From JBAZHE01 sp964547855 (GTDB lineage Bacteria; Patescibacteriota; Patescibacteriia; Patescibacteriales; WJLG01), in the NCBI GenBank assembly GCA_964547855.1, contig CAZJPG010000009.1, positions 1 through 45,048 of the forward strand: a DNA stretch of 45,048 nt, read 5' to 3'. The notes under the pieces were generated by a model. It was given only the letters and a program-made list of their open reading frames with translations, searched no databases and had not been told where the DNA came from. The translations under genes were made by a program, and so were the position numbers. Positions 17,275 to 25,262 of the stretch are shown here, piece by piece; the first letter of the stretch is position 1; each line of letters opens with the position of its first letter.

Positions 17275-18048
17275 ATGAAATTCATAATAGGGAAGAAGGT
17301 CGAGATGACTCAAATCTGGAAAGATGATAAGGTCTATGGCGTGACTAAGGTTCAGGCCGGTCCTTGCGTCGTTACTCAGGTTAAGGAAATGGAAAAGGAT
17401 GGTTATAAGGCCGTTCAGATTGGTTTTGGCGATAAGAAGGCTAAAAATGTCGCTAAGCCTCAGCTCGGACACTTCAAGAAGGTAGGACGTAATTTTTCCG
17501 TTTTGCGCGAATTTCGTTTGGATAAGCCAACACACGAAGAAAAAGTGGATGTTTCCGCTGGAGATATAATTAAGGCCGATTCTTTTGTTGCTGGTGATAA
17601 GGTTAAGATCGTAGCCACCTCCAAGGGAAAAGGTTTTCAGGGACCTGTTAAAAGACATCACTTTGCTGGCGGACGTGCTTCTCATGGTAACAAGGATCAA
17701 TTGAGGATGCCTGGTTCTATTGGAAACGTCGGTGCTGGACACGTCTTTAAGGGTACTAGAATGGCCGGTCGTATGGGTGGTGATCGTGTTACTATCAAGA
17801 ATGTCGAAGTAGTTGATGTTGATAATGAGAATGGTTTTATCTATCTTTTAGGTTCCGTTTCTGGCGCTAGGAATAGCGTTGTCATGATCGAGTGCGACGG
17901 CGACCTTAAGGTTGAGAAGCCAGTCGCTAAGACTGAAGAGGTTAAAGCTGAGAAGGTCGAAGAGATTGTTAAGGAAGATGCTAAGGTAGAGGAAAAAGCT
18001 GAAGAGAAGGTCGAAGAGAAGAAGGAAGAAACTGTTGAGAATAAGTAA
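17275..18048 (+). CDS. rplC: Large ribosomal subunit protein uL3
   Basis: 257 aa. The conserved core covers about residues 1-210, with KGFQGPVKRHHFAGGRASHG, MPGSIGN and FKGTRMAGRMGGDRVT. The position of the methylated Gln in E. coli L3 (after PGSIG) is Asn here. The last 45 residues are an added Lys/Glu/Val-rich tail made of repeated EEKxEEKVEE-like units, probably disordered. It opens the long ribosomal operon; rplD follows after 22 nt. Confidence 0.97.
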   Translation: MKFIIGKKVEMTQIWKDDKVYGVTKVQAGPCVVTQVKEMEKDGYKAVQIGFGDKKAKNVAKPQLGHFKKVGRNFSVLREFRLDKPTHEEKVDVSAGDIIKADSFVAGDKVKIVATSKGKGFQGPVKRHHFAGGRASHGNKDQLRMPGSIGNVGAGHVFKGTRMAGRMGGDRVTIKNVEVVDVDNENGFIYLLGSVSGARNSVVMIECDGDLKVEKPVAKTEEVKAEKVEEIVKEDAKVEEKAEEKVEEKKEETVENK

Positions 18049-18070
18049 TAAGTAAAAAAGTTTTGAATAT

Positions 18071-18760
18071 ATGTCGATAAAGTTAAACGTCTACAATCAG
18101 AAAGGCGAGGCAGTCAAGGAGATGGAGGTTTCTACCAAAGTCTTTGGTGCCAAGGTCAATCAGGTCTTGATCAATGAGGCGGTGGTTGCCCAGAGGGCTA
18201 ATCAGCGTCAGGTCTTGGCCAATACTTTGGATAGGTCTGAGGTTCGTGGCGGCGGTAAGAAGCCATGGAGACAGAAGGGTACTGGACGCGCTAGAGCTGG
18301 TTCTTCCCGCTCACCTATATGGATTGGCGGAGGTGTGACCTTTGGTCCGACCAAGGATCGTAATTTTAAAAAGAAGATCAATAAGAAGGCCCGTCAGGCA
18401 GCTATTTTTATGGCATTGTCGGATCGTTTGGCCAATCAGCGCCTATTAGTTCTTGAGAATCCTGTTTTGACCGAAACCAAGACTAAGGTTATGAACGATG
18501 TTATATCCAACTTGGAAGAAAAAGTTTTGAAATTGATCGTTGCCGATGAGAAGAAGAAGGGTAAGAAGACTAGAAGCGAGAGACGCAGCCTACTTTTGAT
18601 CAGTGCTGAGTATGACGAGAAACTTAATCGTTCCGCCAGAAATCTCGCAGGTGTTTCTATTATCAATTGTGAAAATATAAATATTCTTGATTTGCTCAAG
18701 AGCAAAACAGTGGTTTTAACCGAAGGGTGCATCAAGAAGATCGAAAACGTTTATAAATAA
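18071..18760 (+). CDS. rplD: Large ribosomal subunit protein uL4
   Basis: 229 aa, near normal length. The exit-tunnel loop is visible as RGGGKKPWRQKGTGRARAGS followed by SRSPIWIGGGVTFGP at about residues 57-92. A Lys-rich insertion (DEKKKGKKTRSERRS) near residues 158-172 is longer than usual. In E. coli uL4 also autoregulates its operon by attenuation, which is notable given the terminator-like hairpin upstream of rplC. No Shine-Dalgarno precedes the ATG. Confidence 0.96.
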   Translation: MSIKLNVYNQKGEAVKEMEVSTKVFGAKVNQVLINEAVVAQRANQRQVLANTLDRSEVRGGGKKPWRQKGTGRARAGSSRSPIWIGGGVTFGPTKDRNFKKKINKKARQAAIFMALSDRLANQRLLVLENPVLTETKTKVMNDVISNLEEKVLKLIVADEKKKGKKTRSERRSLLLISAEYDEKLNRSARNLAGVSIINCENINILDLLKSKTVVLTEGCIKKIENVYK

Positions 18761-18791
18761 GCCCTAAGACGGGATGAAAAAGAGCAAAAAT

Positions 18792-19268
18792 ATGTCTTTG
18801 TTCAATAAGAATACTAAAACTGAAGAGAAGTCCACCAAGAAGCCGTCGGTCAAGAAGCCGGCCGCTAAGTCGGAGGATAAGAAGCCGTCTATGAAGGAGC
18901 TTTACGGTTCCGATCAGGCTGTTAAGGCTGATGATAAGAAAGTCGGCGATGAGAAGGTTGTTTCGGCTAAGAAATCCAACGAGTCTTCCGCTTTTCGTGT
19001 TTTGATCAAGCCATTGGTCACCGAAAAAGGCAGCATACTTGGAGCCGAGAATAAATATTTATTCATGGTTGACAAGAACGCCAATAAGATCGACATAGCT
19101 AAAGCTGTAGAGGCTGCTTACGGTGTCAAACCAGTAAAGGTCAATGTCATCAATATAGAAGGCAAAACCAAGAATCGCGGCAAGATCGTAGGAAAAAGAA
19201 AAGACTGGAAGAAGGCTATTATCAGTTTGCCGGAGGGTAAGACAATTCAGATCTACGAGGGTATTTAA
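18792..19268 (+). CDS. rplW: Large ribosomal subunit protein uL23 with long N-terminal extension
   Basis: 158 aa from the chosen ATG. The uL23 fold begins near residue 66 (FRVLIKPLVTEKG) and ends with the C-terminal strand (TIQIYEGI); the first 65 residues are a Lys/Ser/Ala-rich extension absent from ordinary uL23. An in-frame ATG at 18774 would add six residues; 18792 is preferred because it has the AAAATATG context shared by neighbouring genes and gives the MSLF start. uL23 lies at the tunnel exit, where SRP and trigger factor dock, so the extension could contact chaperones or rRNA. Confidence 0.93.
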   Translation: MSLFNKNTKTEEKSTKKPSVKKPAAKSEDKKPSMKELYGSDQAVKADDKKVGDEKVVSAKKSNESSAFRVLIKPLVTEKGSILGAENKYLFMVDKNANKIDIAKAVEAAYGVKPVKVNVINIEGKTKNRGKIVGKRKDWKKAIISLPEGKTIQIYEGI

Positions 19269-19294
19269 TAATCAATATTTAGATAGATACACAT

Positions 19295-20134
19295 ATGGGA
19301 GTCAGAAAAGTAAGACCGACAACCAATGCTAGGAGACAGCTGGTTTACAGCGATTTCTCCGACATCACCACGAAATCTTCCGTGAAGGGTTTGCTTATGG
19401 CCAAAAAGTCCACCAATGGACGCAATAACCAGGGCAAGATAACTATTCGTCATCGCGGTGGTGGAGTTAAGCGTATGGTTAGAGTTGTTGATTTTAAGAG
19501 AGATAAATTTGATATTCCGGCCACTATCAAGACTATTGAATACGATCCAGGTCGTGGCGCTCGCATCGCTTTGGTTTGCTATGCTGATGGAGAGAAGAGA
19601 TATATTGTCGCTCCAAACGGTTTGAACGTTGGCGACAAGGTTATGAGCTCCAAAAAAGAGATCGAGATCAAGGTTGGTAATGCCATGCCTGTTCAGTATA
19701 TACCAGCTGGCGTAGAGGTTAATTGTGTCGAGTTGGAAGTTGGAAAGGGAGCTAAGGTCGCTCGCGGTGCCGGTAATTCCATATTCGTCATGGGCGTAGA
19801 GGGAAAATTCGCTCAACTTAAAATGCCATCCGGTGAGATTCGTCTTGTTTGGAAGAATTGTTTGGCTACTGTCGGCAAAGTCAGTAATCCAGATCGCAGA
19901 CATATCACTATCGGCAAGGCTGGTCGTTTGAGAAAGATGGGTATCAGGCCAGCTACCTTGGGTAAGGCTATGAACCCGAATGACCATCCTCATGGTGGTG
20001 GAGAAGGACATCAGCCTATTGGTTTGAAGGGTCCTAAGACTAAATGGGGTAAGCCAGCTTTGGGTGTTAAGACAAGAAGAAAGCAGCCATCCGATAAGTT
20101 CATTGTCCAGAGAAGGAAGAAGAACAAAAAGTAA
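19295..20134 (+). CDS. rplB: Large ribosomal subunit protein uL2
   Basis: 279 aa, standard length. The conserved features are TTKSSVKGLL, RNNQGKITIRHRGGG near residue 48, the YDPGRGARIALV strand and the C-terminal peptidyl-transferase-proximal loop NPNDHPHGGGEGH near 229-241, containing the essential His. uL2 is needed for subunit joining and peptidyl transfer. It lies 26 nt after rplW and 21 nt before rpsS. Confidence 0.98.
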   Translation: MGVRKVRPTTNARRQLVYSDFSDITTKSSVKGLLMAKKSTNGRNNQGKITIRHRGGGVKRMVRVVDFKRDKFDIPATIKTIEYDPGRGARIALVCYADGEKRYIVAPNGLNVGDKVMSSKKEIEIKVGNAMPVQYIPAGVEVNCVELEVGKGAKVARGAGNSIFVMGVEGKFAQLKMPSGEIRLVWKNCLATVGKVSNPDRRHITIGKAGRLRKMGIRPATLGKAMNPNDHPHGGGEGHQPIGLKGPKTKWGKPALGVKTRRKQPSDKFIVQRRKKNKK

Positions 20135-20155
20135 TAAAATAGCCATAATAAATAT

Positions 20156-20452
20156 ATGTCTAGAAGTTTGAAGAAAGGCCCTTATATCAACGAGCGTTTG
20201 CTCAAGAAGATCAAGGCCTTGAAGCCAACCGATAAGACCGTGCTTAAGACCTGGGACAGGGCTTGTACCATCACCCCAGAAATGGTCGGTTTCACCATCG
20301 GTGTCCATAACGGCAAGACTCATGCCCCTGTTTATGTTGTAGAGAACATGGTCGGCCATAAACTTGGTGAATTCGCCCAGACTAAGAAATTTTTGGGTCA
20401 TGGCGGAAAAATGGCTAAAGAAGAGTCCAAGGCTCCAGCCGCCAAGAAATAA
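20156..20452 (+). CDS. rpsS: Small ribosomal subunit protein uS19
   Basis: 98 aa. Starts with the family hallmark SRSLKKGPYINERLLKK and contains TWDRACTITPEMVGFTIGVH, NGKTHAPVYVVENMVGHKLGEFA (spread over 20310-20378) and the GHGGKMAKEE C-terminus with a short Ala/Lys tail. It pairs with uS13 in the head of the small subunit. The ATG follows AAATAT without Shine-Dalgarno. Confidence 0.97.
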   Translation: MSRSLKKGPYINERLLKKIKALKPTDKTVLKTWDRACTITPEMVGFTIGVHNGKTHAPVYVVENMVGHKLGEFAQTKKFLGHGGKMAKEESKAPAAKK

Positions 20453-20488
20453 TTTTTTTCGGAATAAATCAGATAACCTTTTAAAGGT

Positions 20489-21037
20489 ATGGAAATAAAA
20501 GCTAAAGCCAAATACATTAGAATGTCCCCGAAGAAAGTTCGCCTCGTGGCTGGACTGGTTCGTGGCCTTGATGTTAACGCTGCCCTTAACCAGCTCGAAT
20601 TCTCTGGTAAAAAGGCGTCTTTGCCGGTGGTCAAATTGATCAAGTCGGCAATAGCCAATGCCGAGCATAACTACGAGCTTTCCAAAGGCAATTTGTTGAT
20701 CAAGGAAATCAAAGTCGATGAGGCTCCAATGTTGCATCGCTGGACCCCAAAGGCTCATGGTCGCGCTACCACTATTCGCAAGAGAAGCAGCCATATCAGT
20801 GTTACTCTTGGTGAGATCAAGGATAGCGGTATCAAGGGACCAAAGAAAAAAGAAGTTGAAGCCCCAATATCTTTGGCTGAATTAGCTAAGGGTGGAGAGG
20901 CTGGTGCTAAGGACACGAAGTCGGTTGATCTGAAGGATGAGGAAAAGAAAGAGAAGGTCGTTAAATCGAAAGTCGAAGGCGCCGGAAAGAAAGGTTTTGT
21001 CGGAAAGATGTTTAACCGCAAGAGTGGCGGTAACTAA
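20489..21037 (+). CDS. rplV: Large ribosomal subunit protein uL22 with C-terminal extension
   Basis: 182 aa, compared with about 110 for typical uL22. The core is residues 1-112, with KAKYIRMSPKKVRLVAGLVR at the start and the exit-tunnel beta-hairpin loop MLHRWTPKAHGRATTIRKR at about 75-93. The remaining 70 residues are Lys/Glu/Ala-rich and probably disordered. A short palindrome ACCTTTTAAAGGT ends one base before the ATG. The gene lies between rpsS and rpsC as usual. Confidence 0.96.
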   Translation: MEIKAKAKYIRMSPKKVRLVAGLVRGLDVNAALNQLEFSGKKASLPVVKLIKSAIANAEHNYELSKGNLLIKEIKVDEAPMLHRWTPKAHGRATTIRKRSSHISVTLGEIKDSGIKGPKKKEVEAPISLAELAKGGEAGAKDTKSVDLKDEEKKEKVVKSKVEGAGKKGFVGKMFNRKSGGN

Positions 21038-21059
21038 AAGTCAATAAATATTCCATCTT

Positions 21060-21755
21060 ATGGGTAAAAAAGTCAATCCAAAAGTAATGAGACTTGGTAT
21101 CACCAGGACTTGGCCGTCCGTCTGGTTCGGCTCGGGCAAGGAATACCGTGATAATATTCGCCAAGACATTCTCTTGCGCCGTTATTTGATAAACTCTTTG
21201 AGAGAGGCCGGAATAGACAGCGTCAAGATCGAGAGAGGCCCAAAGAAAATAACTGTCGAGATCGTCACTGCTAAGCCAGGTATCATTATTGGCCGAGGTG
21301 GAAATGGCGTTGAGGAGTTGAAGAAAAAGATTCATGATAAATATTTGAAGAATTTCCGCATGGGCGAGATCAATCTCACTATTAAAGAGTGTGATCGCCC
21401 TAATTTGTCCGCCCAGATCGTTTTGCAGTCAATGATCGATGAGATAGAGAAGCGTATGCCTTTTAAAAGAACCATGAAGCAAACCATCGCTCGCGTAGAG
21501 AAAGCTGGAGCTTTGGGTGTAAAGGTTGTTATGTCTGGTCGTTTGAACGGCGCTGAAATCGCTCGCGAAGAGGCTTTGGTATCTGGCAAAGTTCCTTTAC
21601 AGACTTTGCGCGCGGATATCGATTATTCTCGCGGCGTAGCCAAGACCACTTATGGAACCATTGGTATTAAGATTTGGATCTATAAAGGAGAAGTCTTCGG
21701 TGCTGACGAATCTTCCCGCGATCGTCGCGGTGAGGTGTTTGGAAAAAAGAAATAA
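21060..21755 (+). CDS. rpsC: Small ribosomal subunit protein uS3
   Basis: 231 aa. N-terminal GKKVNPKVMRLGITRTWPS, a type-II KH domain with the nucleic-acid-binding GRGG loop (PGIIIGRGGNGVEEL) near residue 75, and the C-terminal uS3 domain with MSGRLNGAEIAR and RADIDYSRGVAKTTYGTIG. uS3 lines the mRNA entry channel and takes part in unwinding mRNA. The gene follows rplV by 22 nt and has no Shine-Dalgarno. Confidence 0.97.
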   Translation: MGKKVNPKVMRLGITRTWPSVWFGSGKEYRDNIRQDILLRRYLINSLREAGIDSVKIERGPKKITVEIVTAKPGIIIGRGGNGVEELKKKIHDKYLKNFRMGEINLTIKECDRPNLSAQIVLQSMIDEIEKRMPFKRTMKQTIARVEKAGALGVKVVMSGRLNGAEIAREEALVSGKVPLQTLRADIDYSRGVAKTTYGTIGIKIWIYKGEVFGADESSRDRRGEVFGKKK

Positions 21756-21776
21756 ACCCAATTAGAGTACACTTAT

Positions 21777-22187
21777 ATGTTAATGCCCAAAAAGACCAAA
21801 TATAGGAAATCACATAAAGGCCGCCGTGGTGGTAAAGCTACTGCCGGTATCAGCGTAGCTTTCGGCGATTTCGGTATGAAATCGTTGGAAAATTGCTGGG
21901 TCACATCTCGCCAGATTGAGGCTGCTCGCCGTGTCATGACTCGTTTTGTGACAAAAGGTGGTCGTATCTTCATTCGCATTTTCCCTGACAAGCCGGTCAC
22001 TGCCAAAGGTGGTGAATTGCCAATGGGTAAGGGAAAGGGTGGTGTCGATCACTATGTAGCGGTCGTCAAACCGGGCATGATCATGTTCGAGATAGAAGGA
22101 TTGAGCGAAGCCCAGGCTCGCGAAGCTATTAAGCAGGCTGGCGACAAATTGCCAGTTAAGACCAGATTCATCAAGGCTAACGAATAA
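21777..22187 (+). CDS. rplP: Large ribosomal subunit protein uL16
   Basis: 136 aa. Begins MLMPKKTKYRKSHKGRR, the usual uL16 start, so the ATG at 21777 is kept over that at 21783. Conserved blocks are KPVTAKGGELPMGKGKGG near the middle and the C-terminal region IKQAGDKLPVKTRF. The Arg hydroxylated by YcfD in E. coli lies within the MGKGKGG neighbourhood, but modification cannot be judged. rpmC starts 5 nt after the stop. Confidence 0.97.
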   Translation: MLMPKKTKYRKSHKGRRGGKATAGISVAFGDFGMKSLENCWVTSRQIEAARRVMTRFVTKGGRIFIRIFPDKPVTAKGGELPMGKGKGGVDHYVAVVKPGMIMFEIEGLSEAQAREAIKQAGDKLPVKTRFIKANE

Positions 22188-22192
22188 TCAAT

Positions 22193-22387
22193 ATGGAAAT
22201 AGAATTGAAAGATTTAAAAAAGAAGAGCGAGAAGGAGTTGCATGAACTCTTGGCCTCTGGCCGTGAGAAATTGCGCGTCGCTCGCTTCAAGGACGCCAAC
22301 AAACAGCTTAAAGACGTCCGTGAGATCCGTCGCGAAAAGAAGATGATCGCCCAGGTCTTGACTTTGATCAATTCGAAGAAAAAATAA
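22193..22387 (+). CDS. rpmC: Large ribosomal subunit protein uL29
   Basis: 64-aa two-helix protein at the tunnel exit next to uL23. The family pattern is visible: ELKDLKKKSEKELHELL, then REKLRVARF and the C-terminal VREIRREKKMIAQVLTLI helix. The spacing of 5 nt after rplP and 11 nt before rpsQ shows tight operon packing. Confidence 0.95.
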   Translation: MEIELKDLKKKSEKELHELLASGREKLRVARFKDANKQLKDVREIRREKKMIAQVLTLINSKKK

Positions 22388-22398
22388 ATTTAAGAAAT

Positions 22399-22647
22399 AT
22401 GGAAAACGACAAGAAAGTCATAAAGAAAAAATTCTCCGGAGTGGTCACAAGCGATAAGATGGATAAGACCATCGTCGTTAGCGTGGATAGTGTTAGAAAG
22501 CATCCTAAATATGGAAAGCGCTATACTGTTTCCCGCAAGTTCAAGGTTCATGACGAGAAGAATCAGTTTAAAGAAGGTGATGTCGTCGATTTCATCGAGT
22601 GCCGCCCTCTTTCCAAAGAGAAGCGCTGGAGAGTTATCTATAAGTAA
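22399..22647 (+). CDS. rpsQ: Small ribosomal subunit protein uS17
   Basis: 82-aa OB-fold protein that binds 16S rRNA early in assembly. Conserved segments are FSGVVTSDKMDKTIVVSVD, KHPKYGKRYTVSRKFKVHDE and the ECRPLSKEKRWRVI C-terminus. It starts 11 nt after rpmC with AAGAAATATG and is followed by a 76-nt gap with a hairpin before rplN. Confidence 0.96.
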   Translation: MENDKKVIKKKFSGVVTSDKMDKTIVVSVDSVRKHPKYGKRYTVSRKFKVHDEKNQFKEGDVVDFIECRPLSKEKRWRVIYK

Positions 22648-22663
22648 TAAATAAAGTTTTCAT

Positions 22664-22709
22664 AACTGTAATTTGCCTTATCTCTATTTTAGGTGAAGCA
22701 ATCACAGTT
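22664..22709 (+). promoter_or_regulatory. Hairpin in the rpsQ-rplN spacer
   Basis: AACTGT (22664-22669) pairs with ACAGTT (22704-22709), extended inward by ATTTGC with GCAAT across single mismatches, and CCT/AGG at the inner end. There is no T-run, so this is not a standard terminator; it could be a processing site or a ribosomal-protein-binding leader at the S10/spc boundary. Confidence 0.4.
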
Positions 22710-22723
22710 GAAGTTTTAAGAAT

Positions 22724-23092
22724 ATGATTCTGGTTGGAACAAAATTAAGAGTAGCCGATAACTCTGGCGCCAAAATAGCCGAGTGTATCCGCGTACGCGG
22801 CGGTTATAGGAAGCGTTACGGCCATGTCGGTGACGTTATCGTCCTTGCCGTCAAAGAAGCCATTCCTCATGCTCCTATAAAAAAGAGCGATGTGGTCAAG
22901 GCTGTAATTGTCCGTACCAAAAAAGAGATTCGTCGCACTGACGGAACTTACCTTAGGTTTGACGAGAATGCTTGTGTCATCATCGATGATAAGGGCGAAC
23001 CTAAAGGTACCAGAATCTTCGGCCCTATCGCCAGAGAGGTCAGAAAGAGAGGATATGCTAAGATAGCTTCCTTGGCCCCAGAGGTTTTGTAA
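22724..23092 (+). CDS. rplN: Large ribosomal subunit protein uL14
   Basis: 122 aa, exact family length. Starts MILVGTKLRVADNSGAKIAE and shows CIRVRGG, VKAVIVRTKKEIRR, the YLRFDENACVIID strand and the C-terminal GTRIFGPIAREVR. uL14 forms an intersubunit bridge and is the docking site of the silencing factor RsfS. It begins the part of the cluster corresponding to the spc operon. Confidence 0.97.
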   Translation: MILVGTKLRVADNSGAKIAECIRVRGGYRKRYGHVGDVIVLAVKEAIPHAPIKKSDVVKAVIVRTKKEIRRTDGTYLRFDENACVIIDDKGEPKGTRIFGPIAREVRKRGYAKIASLAPEVL

Positions 23093-23121
23093 AATCACAC
23101 TATCAATAAGTCCATAAGTAT

Positions 23122-23454
23122 ATGAAGATAAAAAGAAACGATAAAGTGAAGATCTTGACCGGTAAAGACAACGGCAAAGAAGGCAAGATCATGCAAGTCT
23201 TTACTGAAAAAGGCAAGGCTAGCGTGGAAGGTTTGAATCTTTCCATTAAGCATTTAAGGGCCCGTCGCCAGGGGGAAAAGGGACAGAGAATAGAATTCCC
23301 AGCCCCAATCGATATGTCCAACTTGCTTTTGATTTGTCCGAAATGCGGTAAAGGCACTAGGGTCGCTTTCAAGAACAACGAGGAGGTTGTGGGCGACAAG
23401 AAAGTTACGAAGAAGGTCCGCTTCTGCAAGAAATGCGGCAAGAGCATTGATTAA
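23122..23454 (+). CDS. rplX: Large ribosomal subunit protein uL24 with zinc ribbon
   Basis: 110 aa. The KOW motif is at the N-terminus (KIKRNDKVKILTGKDNGKEG), followed by the usual VEGLNLSIKHLRARRQGEKG. The C-terminus carries two CxxC pairs, C72-C75 (CPKC) and C102-C105 (CKKC), forming a zinc ribbon as in the C+ type of uL24. uL24 initiates large-subunit assembly. Confidence 0.95.
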   Translation: MKIKRNDKVKILTGKDNGKEGKIMQVFTEKGKASVEGLNLSIKHLRARRQGEKGQRIEFPAPIDMSNLLLICPKCGKGTRVAFKNNEEVVGDKKVTKKVRFCKKCGKSID

Positions 23455-23471
23455 AGACAATTCCCAAAAAT

Positions 23472-24017
23472 ATGAGATTACAAGAAATATACAAAAAAGA
23501 GATCGCCAAAAAATTGAAAGAGAAGTTGGGCATCAAGAATGTTATGGATGTTCCTCGTCTTTCTAGGGTGGTCATTAACGTCGGTTTCGGACGTCAGGCT
23601 AAAGACAAGGACCTTGTCGATTTGGTTCAAGAGAACCTCTCCGCCATATCTGGTCAGAAGCCGGTTTTGAACGTTGCCAAGAAGGCTATTTCCGCCTTCA
23701 AGATCAGAGAAGGTCAGATCATTGGTTCTTCTGTTTCTTTACGTGGCAAAAGAATGTGGGATTTTGTTGAAAAGTTAGTTAATATATATTTTCCTCGCGT
23801 TAGAGATTTCAGAGGAATAAGCGCTAAGGCTATAGATGAAAAGGGGAATATTACTATAGGTTTTAAGGATTTTTTGGCCTTTTCAGAGATAGATGTTCAG
23901 GATTTGGAGAAGTTGCATGGTTTAGAAGTCTGTATTTCTACTACTGCCAACGATCGCGAGAGCGGTTTAGAACTTCTCAAGGCTCTTAATTTCCCATTCA
24001 AGGAAGAAGATAAATAA
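23472..24017 (+). CDS. rplE: Large ribosomal subunit protein uL5
   Basis: 181 aa, normal length. It carries the 5S rRNA-binding pattern: DVPRLSRVVINVGFG near residue 27, GQKPVLNVAKKAISAFKIRE, VSLRGKRMWDFVEKLV and FPRVRDFRGISAKAID, ending in the LELLKALNFPF C-terminus. It lies in the conserved order rplX-rplE-rpsN. The start AAAATATG has no Shine-Dalgarno. Confidence 0.97.
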   Translation: MRLQEIYKKEIAKKLKEKLGIKNVMDVPRLSRVVINVGFGRQAKDKDLVDLVQENLSAISGQKPVLNVAKKAISAFKIREGQIIGSSVSLRGKRMWDFVEKLVNIYFPRVRDFRGISAKAIDEKGNITIGFKDFLAFSEIDVQDLEKLHGLEVCISTTANDRESGLELLKALNFPFKEEDK

Positions 24018-24034
24018 AATTATTTTTAGATAAT

Positions 24035-24220
24035 ATGGCTAGAAAAGCAATGATTGTTAAGGCTAAAAGAAAGCCGAAGTTTTCCACCAGGGTTATTAGA
24101 CGCTGTTGGCGCTGCGGCCGCAATCACGGTTATATCCGCGATTTCGGAATTTGCCGCATCTGCTTCCGTGAATTAGCGGATAAGGGTGAACTTCCCGGAA
24201 TTAGGAAGTCCTCATGGTAA
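24035..24220 (+). CDS. rpsN: Small ribosomal subunit protein uS14, zinc-binding short form
   Basis: 61-aa type-Z uS14. Four cysteines C24, C27, C40 and C43 (CWRCGRNHG then CRIC) hold zinc, and the C-terminus ELPGIRKSSW is the family signature. It is the ancestral C+ form, as in Firmicutes and Thermus, rather than the 101-residue proteobacterial form. Confidence 0.97.
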   Translation: MARKAMIVKAKRKPKFSTRVIRRCWRCGRNHGYIRDFGICRICFRELADKGELPGIRKSSW

Positions 24221-24239
24221 TCTTAATCAAACAATCAAT

Positions 24240-24254
24240 TAAGCTAAGCTAAGC
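24240..24254 (+). repeat. Short tandem repeat (TAAGC)x3
   Basis: Three perfect copies of TAAGC lie in the 45-nt spacer between rpsN and rpsH, 12 nt before the rpsH start. Such a short tract can change length by slippage; any effect on rpsH translation is unknown. Confidence 0.6.
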
Positions 24255-24265
24255 AAGATAAATAT

Positions 24266-24673
24266 ATGACCGATCCAATAGCGGATATGCTCACCAGAAT
24301 CAGGAACTCGGCTTTAGTCGGCAAGAGTGAAGTGATTCTTCCTTTGAGCAAAATCAAATATCAGATCGCCAAGATCCTCGAGCGTGAAGGCTGGATACAG
24401 AAATGCGAAGAGGTTGAGGCTGATAAAGAATCCGGCAGAGCCTTTAAGGAACTGAAGCTAGTCTTGAAATACAAGAAAAGCGGACGTCCTGCCATCACTT
24501 CCATTAAACGTATCTCCAAGCCAAGCTTGCGCGTTTACGTTAAAAAGGATGAGATGCCTAAGGTTTTGAACGGTTTCGGCATCGCCATTATCTCCACCCC
24601 TAAGGGTGTGATGACTGCCAAAGAAGCTCGTGCGGCTAAGATTGGTGGCGAGGTCGTTTGTGAAGTGTTTTAA
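24266..24673 (+). CDS. rpsH: Small ribosomal subunit protein uS8
   Basis: 135 aa. N-terminal TDPIADMLTRIRNS, the central SIKRISKPSLRVYVKKDEMP and the C-terminal GIAIISTPKGVMTAKEAR motif (STPKGVMT binds helix 21 of 16S rRNA), ending GGEVVCEVF. In E. coli uS8 represses the spc operon by binding its mRNA; no equivalent site could be proven here. Confidence 0.97.
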   Translation: MTDPIADMLTRIRNSALVGKSEVILPLSKIKYQIAKILEREGWIQKCEEVEADKESGRAFKELKLVLKYKKSGRPAITSIKRISKPSLRVYVKKDEMPKVLNGFGIAIISTPKGVMTAKEARAAKIGGEVVCEVF

Positions 24674-24691
24674 ATTTTATTTTTGAATAAT

Positions 24692-25240
24692 ATGTCCAGA
24701 TTAGGAAAATTGCCAATCGAGTTGTCTGCTGGAGTCCAGGTCAAATTGGACGGGGATTTCATAGTGGCCAAAGGTCCTAAAGGCGAACTTCGAGAGAAGG
24801 CCAATCCGTTGGTCAATGTCGCCATAACTGATAAAGAGGTTGTAGTTACTGTTGCCAATCCTGACAACAAGAAACAAAGAGCTCTTTGGGGTCTTTATCG
24901 TAACTTGATCAAAAATCTGGTTATTGGAGTCACTCAAGGTTTTGAGAAGAAACTTCAGATCAATGGTGTCGGTTATCGCGCTCAAGGTCAAGGTCGCAAA
25001 CTCATTTTAAATGTAGGTTTTTCACATCCAGTCGAATTCCCTTTACCAGATGGAATTGATGGTAAGGTCGAGGATAACATTATAACTCTTTCCGGTATCG
25101 ATAAGCGTTTATTGGGTGAGGTCGCTTTCAAAGTCCGCAAGGTCAAAGAACCAGAACCTTACCAAGGTAAGGGTATAAAATATCTTGAAGAGGTCATTCG
25201 CCGCAAGGAAGGCAAGGTGGCCGCTGCCAAGGGAGAATAA
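24692..25240 (+). CDS. rplF: Large ribosomal subunit protein uL6
   Basis: 182 aa from the ATG at 24692 (an in-frame TTG at 24683 is rejected because MSRLGKLPIEL is the family start). Two repeated uL6 domains are present; the second holds NGVGYRAQGQGRKLILNVGF and the C-terminal signature EPYQGKGIKYLEEVIRRKEG. It lies near the factor-binding site of the large subunit. Confidence 0.97.
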   Translation: MSRLGKLPIELSAGVQVKLDGDFIVAKGPKGELREKANPLVNVAITDKEVVVTVANPDNKKQRALWGLYRNLIKNLVIGVTQGFEKKLQINGVGYRAQGQGRKLILNVGFSHPVEFPLPDGIDGKVEDNIITLSGIDKRLLGEVAFKVRKVKEPEPYQGKGIKYLEEVIRRKEGKVAAAKGE

Positions 25241-25262
25241 TAGTCTTTAACGGATCAATAAT

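Noticed and set aside
19265..20794. Long minus-strand open frame across rplB, rpsS and rplV (509 codons)
   Set aside because: It spans three certain ribosomal genes and has no motif; an artefact of codon bias.
24683..24691. TTG starts just upstream of rplF, rpsE, scpB and the TPR gene
   Set aside because: In each case an ATG within a few codons gives the conserved family N-terminus or the local start context.
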